A stretch of DNA of 17,922 bases, taken from contig DPJL01000430.1 in the NCBI GenBank assembly GCA_003543035.1, positions 4,962 to 22,883 of the forward strand, written 5' to 3'. Under the pieces are notes generated by a model. The model searched no databases. It was not told the origin of the DNA and saw nothing but the letters and a program-made list of their open reading frames with translations. A program made the translations under genes and the position numbers. The stretch is from Micromonosporaceae bacterium. GTDB lineage: Bacteria; Actinomycetota; Actinomycetes; Mycobacteriales; Micromonosporaceae. This document shows, piece by piece, positions 1 to 6,258 of the stretch (position 1 is its first letter; every line of letters starts with the position of its first letter).

Positions 1-31
1 CCCTCTTTCCCTACCCGACTCTCTTCCGATC
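1..31. other. Illumina adapter remnant at contig edge
   Basis: Bases 2-31 match the TruSeq adapter tail (CTCTTTCCCTAC, then CTCTTCCGATC) with about three substitutions. Read on the minus strand it begins GATCGGAAGAG, the diagnostic adapter start. This stretch is not genomic. It supplies the stop codon (11-13) and the last six codons of the gene that appears to end here. Confidence 0.88.
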
Positions 32-1189
32 AAAGATTCCCCTTAGCCGAAAGCCGTTTTCGCGATTCTGGCTGGACTGGGTACGAGACCAGAATTCTTC
101 ATTGGTAAAGGACCAGCCACGCCATTCGGTCACGCCACCGCTAGGCATCGCCGAACGATCGACGGTCCAGCCCGAGGGACCAGAAGGTGTCCAGCCGAGT
201 ACCGAGGCCGGGATGCCGGTCTCGTGCACCCGCGACTGCAGCGTCAACGCGTCGAACGGATCGGTCGAGCGCACGTTGAGCGGCTTGCTGTCGAGATTCC
301 ACGACGGGTTCACGTTCACGCCGAGGTGGGCGAAGACAGTCGACGCGACATCGGAAAGCCTTGTGTCCGTTGGCCGTAGGCCCGGCGTGTGCCCGGTGCC
401 CTCGGCGAGCACCCAGGTGCGCCGCTCGTCGTTGATGCCGCAGCCGCCGTGCCCGCCGCCAGGGTTGAGGTGGCCGTGGTCGGTGGTGACGACGATCAGC
501 CAGTCCTCGTTCGCGTAGGTCGGCCGGGCCGCGATGGCGTCGAGCATCTGCTTGAGCTGAGCGTCCTGCTTCTCAATCGCCGCAATATAAGCACTCCCGG
601 TCCCACTCGCGTGGGCTACGACGTCGGTGTTGCCGAGGTACACAAAGGACGCGTCCGGATTCCCGTTGCGAAGCTGGTTCACAGCGTCGTTGGTGACCTT
701 GATATCCTCGCCGACATAGCCGTTGGCGTCGCCGTTGTAAGTGATCCGGGTGTCGATCGCCGAGCCGAAGGTGCCCTGCGTGTGCAGGACAGCCCAGTCC
801 AGAATGGACAGTGTGCGGTAGGCGGAGTTGGCCTGCTCGAGTCTGGTGAGGAAGTCGGGGTAGGTGCCGTATTGCTTGCCGCTGAAGCTGTTGTCCTTGA
901 CGCCGTGCTTGTCCGGCCAGACGCCGGCCGCGATCGTCGACCAGCCCGGGCCGCTCGATGAATTCGCCACTGGGTTGCAGTAGAGCAGGCTGTGTCCCAG
1001 CGTGCCGGCGGCGGCCAAGCCGTCCAGGGTAGGGGTGTTGGCCTGCACGACCTTGGCCCAGTTCAGGCCGTCCATGCCGACGACGAGGACTTTCTTGACC
1101 GGTGCCGCTGCTTGCGCGGGTGGCGTGAAGATGGTCAGGGCGGCCGCCGCGGCTACAGCGGCATACAGGGCTATCAATCTCCGTGACAT
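11..1189 (-). CDS. Secreted alkaline phosphatase family protein (type I phosphodiesterase/nucleotide pyrophosphatase), truncated at contig edge
   Basis: Predicted exported metal-dependent phosphatase or phosphodiesterase. An N-terminal signal peptide (hydrophobic residues 5-22, AxA site near 25-28) precedes an alkaline-phosphatase-superfamily core. Visible metal and nucleophile motifs are GMDG (D40), the GPGWST nucleophile region (around T85) followed by WPDKHG, NTDVVAHASG (D189, H193) and TTDHGH (D237, H238). The substrate cannot be predicted. The natural C-terminus is missing: residues 387-392 and the stop are encoded by adapter sequence. From family memory the real protein should continue past GIF into an acidic D/W-rich segment. 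The ATG at 1189 has no Shine-Dalgarno, but a good promoter lies 7 bases upstream, so a leaderless start is likely. Confidence is high for the superfamily and low for the substrate. Confidence 0.85.
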   Translation of the reverse strand: MSRRLIALYAAVAAAAALTIFTPPAQAAAPVKKVLVVGMDGLNWAKVVQANTPTLDGLAAAGTLGHSLLYCNPVANSSSGPGWSTIAAGVWPDKHGVKDNSFSGKQYGTYPDFLTRLEQANSAYRTLSILDWAVLHTQGTFGSAIDTRITYNGDANGYVGEDIKVTNDAVNQLRNGNPDASFVYLGNTDVVAHASGTGSAYIAAIEKQDAQLKQMLDAIAARPTYANEDWLIVVTTDHGHLNPGGGHGGCGINDERRTWVLAEGTGHTPGLRPTDTRLSDVASTVFAHLGVNVNPSWNLDSKPLNVRSTDPFDALTLQSRVHETGIPASVLGWTPSGPSGWTVDRSAMPSGGVTEWRGWSFTNEEFWSRTQSSQNRENGFRLRGIFDRKRVG

Positions 1190-1195
1190 AGGAGA

Positions 1196-1224
1196 ATCAC
1201 ATCGGTACCGGGTGAACGAGTCAA
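1196..1224 (-). promoter_or_regulatory. Probable leaderless promoter of the phosphatase gene
   Basis: On the minus strand, TTGACT (1219-1224) is separated by exactly 17 bp from TGTGAT (1196-1201). The -10 element ends 6 bases before the ATG, placing transcription start at or next to the start codon. No Shine-Dalgarno is present, which fits leaderless translation. Inference from consensus only. Confidence 0.5.
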
Positions 1225-1274
1225 GAACTACGCTGGACCAGTTATGTGATCACGATTGAACATGACAGACGAAG

Positions 1275-1309
1275 TGCGGCTCTCCAGGTGACAAACCTGA
1301 AGAGCCGCA
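1275..1309 (-). terminator. Hairpin terminator downstream of the GH81 gene
   Basis: A 9-bp stem (TGCGGCTCT with AGAGCCGCA), one C/A mismatch, then 5 more pairs (CAGGT with ACCTG) around a 5-base loop. It lies 12 bases past the GH81 stop codon. There is only a weak T tract after it, as is usual in actinomycetes. Confidence 0.7.
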
Positions 1310-1321
1310 ACTGTTACTTGG

Positions 1322-4300
1322 CTAGGCGAAGGGAATCGTGATCCTCGTTTGGTTGCCTACGCCGAGGGTGCTGCTCCCGCCGCCGATGGCGTTCCAGACC
1401 TCTATCTTCACCGTGCCGCCGGCTAGGTTGCCGAAGGCGCCCGAGACTGAACTGGTACCCGCCGAATGGGTGTAATGCTCCCAACCGGAAACCGGATCGG
1501 TGGCGAAGTAGTTATATGTCTCGACCCGATCGAAGCTGCCATTGCCGGTCAGGTCATAGGAAACGCGCACCTGCGTGCCGTTGCCTACGCCGGAGCCGGC
1601 ATCGATGAAGAGGTCGAAAGTGGTCGCACCGCCGCTGAATGTTCCGGTCAAACCGGTTGCGGTGAAGGTGATCGGGTTGTGTGGGCTGCCAACCCAGTTG
1701 CCGTTTGCCGCCGTGATGGTGGCGGTGGTGGCGGTGCCTTGCGTGCCGGTGAGCCCGCCACCGCTCTGTGGGTAGCGGGTGGCCGCGAACGGCCCGCCGG
1801 TTGAGGACGGCGTCGGGCTGGTCGTGCCGCCACCCGTGAAGGGCAGCACGATCTGAGACTGGTTGCCTACGCCGACCGTGCCGGCCGAGCTGCCGATGGC
1901 GTTCCAGACTTCGACCCGGACCCTTCCGTTGACCAGATTGGCGAGCGCGCCGCTGGACGAGCGCAAGCCCCGGCTCTGGGTGTAGTGCTCGAACCCGTTG
2001 ACCGGATCGGTGGGGAAGTAGTTGTAGGTCTCCAGCCGGTCGAAGGTGCCGTCACCGGTCAGGTCATAGGAGATGCGAGCTTGAATGCCATTGCCGACAC
2101 CGCCTCCCGAGTCAACGAAGAGATCGAAGGCCGTGGACCCGCCGCCATAGCTGCCGTTGAGCCCGGTCGCCGTGAAGACCTGTGCGTTGGCCGGTGTCCC
2201 ATCATGGTTTCCGTTTGCCGCTGCGACCGTCACGTTGCCCGCGGCCCCTGCAGTTCCGGAGAGACCGCCACCGAGCAACAGGAATTGCGTTGAGGTGAGC
2301 TGGTTTCCGGTCGGTGTCGGGCTGGGAGACGTCGTTGGGCTTGGCGACGTGGTGGGATTGGTGCCGCCATTGGCATTTCCGCCGCTCCAAGTGAAAGCAC
2401 CGGAGGTGACCGTCTTTCCGGCGGGCACGTTAAGCGTTGTGCCGTTGGAGAAAGTCACGGTGATCGCCGCGTTGCTGATGTTCGAGGCGACATAGGTGCG
2501 AGCCGTCCCCTTGAGGAAAACCTTGGCGAGCGGGTGGTTGGCCGTGACGGTGTTGTCCACATTGCCCAGTGCGGCGAGGTTGCGGATCCAGTGGAACGTA
2601 TGGGCTTTGCTCTCACCTTCCTCGGAGGTGAAGCCCGAGTTGGCGTTGAAATTCGACAGCGCAGCGTCTCCGTTACCCAGCGCCTGGAACTCCCAGATGA
2701 TGTCCTGCCAAACGGTTGGCGGCCCACCGTTGTTGGTCACCAGCTCGTTATAGTTGGTCGTCACATAACCCGGGTTGTCTCCCATGTAGAAGTGGCCACC
2801 GGTGACCGGCAACATGTTGATGCCCTGAATCATTTCGGGTTCAGCGGAGAACCACGTCGCATACGACCCGCCGTCGCCCCAGACCATCCCGACGGTGTTG
2901 TGCCCGAAGGCCGCGGGAAAGTTCTGGTTGCGGGCGTCGAACCAGTATTCGGCGATAGCGGCGGACTGCGTGGTGTAGATGTAGATGCCCGCGTCGCGAA
3001 CGGCGGCGTTGCCGGTCGCCTGGCCCCACTGGATCAGGCCGTTGGCGAAGTTCATTCCCTCCGAAGAGGATTCCTGGTTGTTACCCGCTCCGAAGGCACC
3101 GTGCCCCGAAGCCCAGTCGTGCCCGGCATAGATGTCGAAGTCACGCAGGTAAGGGAATCGGGTGTCGTTGCGGTCGTAGTTGTTGGCATCGCGGATCAGC
3201 AGGTCCACCATGCCGCCGTATTGAGCGTTGCTCGCCCACGTGGGGTCGAATTTGGCGAGCGTCGCGGCGGCTGCGATGAAGTAACCGTAGTGGAAGTGGT
3301 GATCGTTGAGTTCCTGATCAGAACCGAATGATGCCGGGTACCCGATAAGCGTCCCCCAGCTCTGGTTCAGATAGAAGACGCGGGAGTTCTCCCCAGGGCT
3401 GGCAGTGAACCAGTCGTTCATGCGCGCTCGGATGACGTTCAGGGCGGAGTCCCGGACGTTGGTGAGGTTGAGCTGGTCGGCGATCTCCGCGATCCGAGCG
3501 GCCCGGCCGAGTCCCTTGCCCGTCCAATACGTGTCCTCGCCCCGGAAGTCCGCCGGGTTGCCCAACTCCGCGTTGAGCAGATTGGTGATCCGGGTGAGGT
3601 CGGCGCCGCCGCTGTCGGCGACCGCCGGAACCTCAGGCAGCACACCGGTGTACTTCATGCTCGTCGTGAAGGACGGCACGCCGGTGAGCACCTTCATCGT
3701 GCCGCGTGGAGACACATAGGCCGCACTGATCGGTGTTCCGCCGGTCAGCGAATTCCATTGGTGGGGATAGAGTCCAACGACCGTGCCGGTCGCGGTGCCT
3801 TCGCGGGCGGTGGTGGTGAAGGCATAGGTTGTCGTGACCGTGCTGGCGCCCGGGTTGTAGGAGTAGCTGACCTTCGTGCCGGTCACGTGCGCGTGAGCCA
3901 CCTGACCAAACGTGGAAGCGAGCGCGGCACGATCACCACCTCCGGGCAGCACCGCGACGGAGAAGAAACCCTTGCCCGCCAACGAAGAGGTTATGGTCGT
4001 GCCCGAGACGGACCATGTCGCGCCCGCCGGGGCGTATCCGGCGTAGTCGTGCCCGGCAACCGTAAACCCAATCGTGGCACCGCTGTTGGACCAGACCGAG
4101 GGCGTGCTCATGGTCGTGATCTGTGCGTTGCCACCCGTGATTTGGTAGTAGCTGAACGGCATACCGTGCCCGATGGTGGCCTTCATCGTGCGAGCGCCGT
4201 CGCTCCAGAACGGGGTGACTGTCCAATCTGTCCAGCCGTCCACCTTGACGTCGGGGGAGTTGAGCCCGGCCACCCCGACCCGGATGTCCTCGGCGTAAGG

Positions 4301-4741
4301 GAAATGGAACTCGCCCACGCCGGTGGCCGTCCCGCTGATCTGCGGGGTGGTGTTGTAGGACAGGCCGAGCCCGTTGCCGAAGGTGTCATACGAGACCGGG
4401 TGGGCGTGCAGTGGCTCGCCGAAAGCGCAGTCCGTCTTCTTATAGAGGATCGATGACCACCAGTCATTGGTGGGGATCGCACCGGCGGGAGCATTGGCCG
4501 TGGCCCACTGGCGCGGGTTGGTGGAGATGGCGCCGCATCCGGTCGGCAGACTCCGCCCGGCCGGCAAACTGTCGGCATAGCTGCCTGCGCCGACTGTGCC
4601 AGCCTCGGCGGAGTGTGTGATGAAGAAGCCGACGAAGCCCGCGGCGATCGCTGCCGCCGCGGCAATGGCCAATCCACGCACCCGGAAACGATGCCGCCGG
4701 GATCTGAGTAAGCCGTGTCTGAGCAGTTCAGGGGAGTTCAT
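1322..4741 (-). CDS. Secreted endo-beta-1,3-glucanase, glycoside hydrolase family 81, with two C-terminal glucan-binding-type modules
   Basis: Predicted to cut beta-1,3-glucan (laminarin, fungal or yeast wall glucan) outside the cell. Order of parts in 1139 residues: basic n-region and hydrophobic segment 23-40 with an AEA cleavage site near 47; GH81 core about 60-785; Pro/Thr/Ser linker about 790-812; module 1 about 813-968; short linker; module 2 about 985-1139. GH81 signatures are NDHHFHYGYF (D480, expected catalytic acid), YLRDFDIYAGHDWASG and NNQESSSEGMN (E557 expected base, E561 nearby). The two C-terminal modules are clear duplicates (DPVxGxEHYT, VEVWNAIG and GVGNQ in both) and resemble CBM56-type beta-1,3-glucan-binding modules; that family name is from memory. 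A GGAGGA Shine-Dalgarno (4746-4751) fixes the ATG. The promoter carries two LacI-type palindromes, suggesting sugar-responsive repression. Confidence 0.93.
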   Translation of the reverse strand: MNSPELLRHGLLRSRRHRFRVRGLAIAAAAAIAAGFVGFFITHSAEAGTVGAGSYADSLPAGRSLPTGCGAISTNPRQWATANAPAGAIPTNDWWSSILYKKTDCAFGEPLHAHPVSYDTFGNGLGLSYNTTPQISGTATGVGEFHFPYAEDIRVGVAGLNSPDVKVDGWTDWTVTPFWSDGARTMKATIGHGMPFSYYQITGGNAQITTMSTPSVWSNSGATIGFTVAGHDYAGYAPAGATWSVSGTTITSSLAGKGFFSVAVLPGGGDRAALASTFGQVAHAHVTGTKVSYSYNPGASTVTTTYAFTTTAREGTATGTVVGLYPHQWNSLTGGTPISAAYVSPRGTMKVLTGVPSFTTSMKYTGVLPEVPAVADSGGADLTRITNLLNAELGNPADFRGEDTYWTGKGLGRAARIAEIADQLNLTNVRDSALNVIRARMNDWFTASPGENSRVFYLNQSWGTLIGYPASFGSDQELNDHHFHYGYFIAAAATLAKFDPTWASNAQYGGMVDLLIRDANNYDRNDTRFPYLRDFDIYAGHDWASGHGAFGAGNNQESSSEGMNFANGLIQWGQATGNAAVRDAGIYIYTTQSAAIAEYWFDARNQNFPAAFGHNTVGMVWGDGGSYATWFSAEPEMIQGINMLPVTGGHFYMGDNPGYVTTNYNELVTNNGGPPTVWQDIIWEFQALGNGDAALSNFNANSGFTSEEGESKAHTFHWIRNLAALGNVDNTVTANHPLAKVFLKGTARTYVASNISNAAITVTFSNGTTLNVPAGKTVTSGAFTWSGGNANGGTNPTTSPSPTTSPSPTPTGNQLTSTQFLLLGGGLSGTAGAAGNVTVAAANGNHDGTPANAQVFTATGLNGSYGGGSTAFDLFVDSGGGVGNGIQARISYDLTGDGTFDRLETYNYFPTDPVNGFEHYTQSRGLRSSSGALANLVNGRVRVEVWNAIGSSAGTVGVGNQSQIVLPFTGGGTTSPTPSSTGGPFAATRYPQSGGGLTGTQGTATTATITAANGNWVGSPHNPITFTATGLTGTFSGGATTFDLFIDAGSGVGNGTQVRVSYDLTGNGSFDRVETYNYFATDPVSGWEHYTHSAGTSSVSGAFGNLAGGTVKIEVWNAIGGGSSTLGVGNQTRITIPFA

Positions 4742-4795
4742 TTATTCCTCCGATATGGAGCGTGAACACAATGAGGGCCCCCCGTTGCCAGCTGT

Positions 4796-4809
4796 GAGAG
4801 CGCTCTCTC
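4796..4809. promoter_or_regulatory. Proximal LacI-family-type operator of the GH81 gene
   Basis: Contains the perfect 12-bp palindrome GAGAGCGCTCTC (4796-4807) plus TC. It sits at about +1 to +15 of the predicted GH81 transcript, where a bound repressor would block initiation. The central GAGCGCTC matches the core of the Streptomyces CebR cellobiose-repressor site (TGGGAGCGCTCCCA). No LacI-family gene is in the window. Confidence 0.7.
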
Positions 4810-4816
4810 ATGACGC

Positions 4817-4845
4817 AAACTAGACCTTGCTGATCGTTACGTCAA
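4817..4845 (-). promoter_or_regulatory. Predicted promoter of the GH81 gene
   Basis: On the minus strand, TTGACG (4840-4845), a 17-bp spacer and TAGTTT (4817-4822), close to the vegetative consensus. Transcription would start near 4810 and leave a leader of about 69 bases containing the proximal operator and the GGAGGA ribosome site. Confidence 0.65.
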
Positions 4846-4872
4846 CATGTCGAAGCGATGAAGTTCGTGGTT

Positions 4873-4886
4873 AGAGAGCGCTCTCT
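4873..4886. promoter_or_regulatory. Distal LacI-family-type operator between the GH81 and lipoprotein genes
   Basis: Perfect 14-bp palindrome AGAGAGCGCTCTCT; with 4887 it shares the same 14 bases GAGAGCGCTCTCTC as the proximal site, 78 bp away. It lies about 28 bp upstream of the GH81 -35 element and 77 bp before the divergent lipoprotein start. It could support repressor looping or joint control of both genes. Confidence 0.68.
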
Positions 4887-4963
4887 CGAGCGCCTATCAG
4901 GCCGCGGTGACGTGAATCCGACGTGCCGGTGCCTTCGGTCGCCGCGCCTGCCACGCTGCACCG

Positions 4964-5548
4964 ATGAAGGTCAAAGCACTCCTACTGCTCGCAGTCGCCG
5001 CGCTGCCGATGGCCGGCTGCGCGAACGATGGGTCCGGTACACCCGGCGCCGGCACGAGCCCCACAAGCACTGCCACGACCGGCACAGGGTCGGCAGGCCG
5101 GGACGGCTGTCTGATCGGCACCTGGAATGTCGACGTCAACGACATGGCTCAACAGACCGCGACCAAAATGGGCCGCGGTGCGACCGGCACAGGCACCGGC
5201 ACCATCACCCTTATCTTCGGCGATCAGATGACCATCAAATACAACAACGCCATCGCCATCGACTCGCCCATCGGCAGCGGCCTCACGATGAACATGAAAA
5301 ACACTTTTGCCGGTGATGCCACCAGCACCGACTGGACCGCGAAGGACGGCAAACTCGCCGGAACCATGCCGGCCAACACCGTGACAAGCACAATCGTCAC
5401 GACGGTGGGCGGCAAGGAGGTACCCGCGACGACGACCCCGTTAAGTGGCTCGCTCGACATGTCATCGGGTGCCCTCGGCTACACCTGCGGCGGCAACAAG
5501 GCGACCCTGATCACCCCGATGGTGACCTGGAACCTCACCAAGGCCTAG
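4964..5548 (+). CDS. Small exported lipoprotein of unknown function
   Basis: A 194-residue protein with a lipoprotein signal peptide: Lys at 2 and 4, hydrophobic 5-17, lipobox MAGC with C19 as the lipidated residue. A Gly/Thr/Ser-rich linker (about 20-46) follows. The mature part starts with CLIGTW and alternates short hydrophobic and Thr/Gly-rich stretches, suggesting a beta-sheet fold of lipocalin-like size. C49 and the cysteine in GYTCGG near the C-terminus could form a disulfide. No catalytic motif is recognised. The ATG lacks a convincing Shine-Dalgarno. It is divergent from the GH81 gene and shares the operator-bearing region, so co-regulation with glucan use is possible but unproven. 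Confidence 0.75.
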   Translation: MKVKALLLLAVAALPMAGCANDGSGTPGAGTSPTSTATTGTGSAGRDGCLIGTWNVDVNDMAQQTATKMGRGATGTGTGTITLIFGDQMTIKYNNAIAIDSPIGSGLTMNMKNTFAGDATSTDWTAKDGKLAGTMPANTVTSTIVTTVGGKEVPATTTPLSGSLDMSSGALGYTCGGNKATLITPMVTWNLTKA

Positions 5549-5817
5549 ACGGGTACCGAGCTCGCGCGCTTGTGTGCCTGCAGTGCGAGGTCGACCGCTT
5601 CGGCAGTCACCCCTAGGGCAGTGCCAATGTCGGTCATGGTGATGCCGCTGTCGTGCAGCTCGGCGATGGCGGCCCAGCGGATGCGGGCTATGCGCCTATC
5701 CTCAACGCCTTGCACGGCGGCGATAAGCGCTGCGGCGGACAGGGCACGGTCCATGGCCGGCATGCTGTCCAGCGCGGCGATGGTGGCGGCTACAAGACCG
5801 CCGGGATCGCTGGTCAA
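5545..5817 (-). CDS. Small helix-turn-helix protein, TTG start
   Basis: A 90-residue, mostly helical protein. Its C-terminal half reads RWAAIAELHDSGITMTDIGT followed by a second helix with LGVTAEAVDLALQ, the spacing of a sigma-region-4-like or MerR/LuxR-like HTH; the target is unknown. The frame stays open upstream to 6165, but the added residues look non-coding. A strong AGGAGG (5825-5830) sits 7 bases before the TTG at 5817, so that start is preferred. Its TAG stop and that of the convergent lipoprotein gene share the four bases CTAG, with no terminator between them. Confidence 0.6.
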   Translation of the reverse strand: MTSDPGGLVAATIAALDSMPAMDRALSAAALIAAVQGVEDRRIARIRWAAIAELHDSGITMTDIGTALGVTAEAVDLALQAHKRASSVPV

Positions 5818-5823
5818 TTCGGA

Positions 5824-5830
5824 GCCTCCT
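5824..5830 (-). promoter_or_regulatory. Ribosome binding site that fixes the TTG start of the HTH protein
   Basis: AGGAGGC on the minus strand, 7 bases before TTG at 5815-5817. It is the only strong Shine-Dalgarno in this open frame. Confidence 0.65.
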
Positions 5831-5968
5831 GCTAATCGGTCCGGTTGCGCGTCATCACCGATATTGCACCTCGCAACGGGGGCGGCATGAGAGCTGAACG
5901 TGTTGCCCTCAACGCCGGACTGACGGTTGAGCACGACGTCCGTGCAGACATTGGGTGGGGGTAAAGGT

Positions 5969-6001
5969 ACCGGGATGCCCCGATCCTCGGGGCATCCCGG
6001 T
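5969..6001. terminator. Perfect 15-bp inverted repeat, probable terminator
   Basis: ACCGGGATGCCCCGA (5969-5983) pairs completely with 5987-6001 around a 3-base TCC loop. There is no T tract on either side. It lies about 260 bp past the substrate-binding gene stop and about 150 bp before the HTH gene start, on the same strand. A role as REP-like element or protein-binding site cannot be excluded. Confidence 0.55.
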
Positions 6002-6258
6002 GGCGCGTCACCTTGGCGAATGTATGACTGAGGGAGGGCCTGGCCAGAGGCATCCCGGTCGGTGTTTGTATTTATCAGCCTTGGCGAGCGCGCCGGCTCC
6101 CTGACCTGTGAAGATCTCCAGGAATCGGCCCGGTCAGACTCGCATTCGCAGTTCAGCCACGTCAACGGCCGTGTGTACGGGGCCTGGGGACCCGGTTGTC
6201 ATTGCGATGACGCACTTACGGCCAGGCCATGGCGGCCTTACGGAGCGATCCAGCAGCG

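Larger units (their letters stand above)
5818..6258. other. Gene-free interval of about 440 bp with a long hairpin
   Basis: I see no convincing gene. It holds the HTH gene's ribosome site, a perfect 15-bp hairpin (5969-6001) and an imperfect repeat in which GGCATCCCGGT is followed by CCTTGGCGA (5991-6019 and 6049-6088). I found no remnant of the missing half of a canonical substrate-binding protein immediately downstream of the permuted gene. Confidence 0.55.

Noticed and set aside
1246..1253. GTGATCAC palindrome upstream of the phosphatase, possible Crp-like site
   Set aside because: Only 8 bp and no matching flanks; such sites occur by chance.
2534..3331. 265-codon plus-strand open frame inside the GH81 gene
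   Set aside because: Antisense shadow of a GC-rich gene; the minus strand encodes a well-conserved GH81 core and the plus translation shows no domain.
5818..6165. Upstream extension of the small HTH protein to 206 residues
   Set aside because: The added part crosses the 15-bp hairpin, has no protein-like pattern, and a strong ribosome site precedes the internal TTG.
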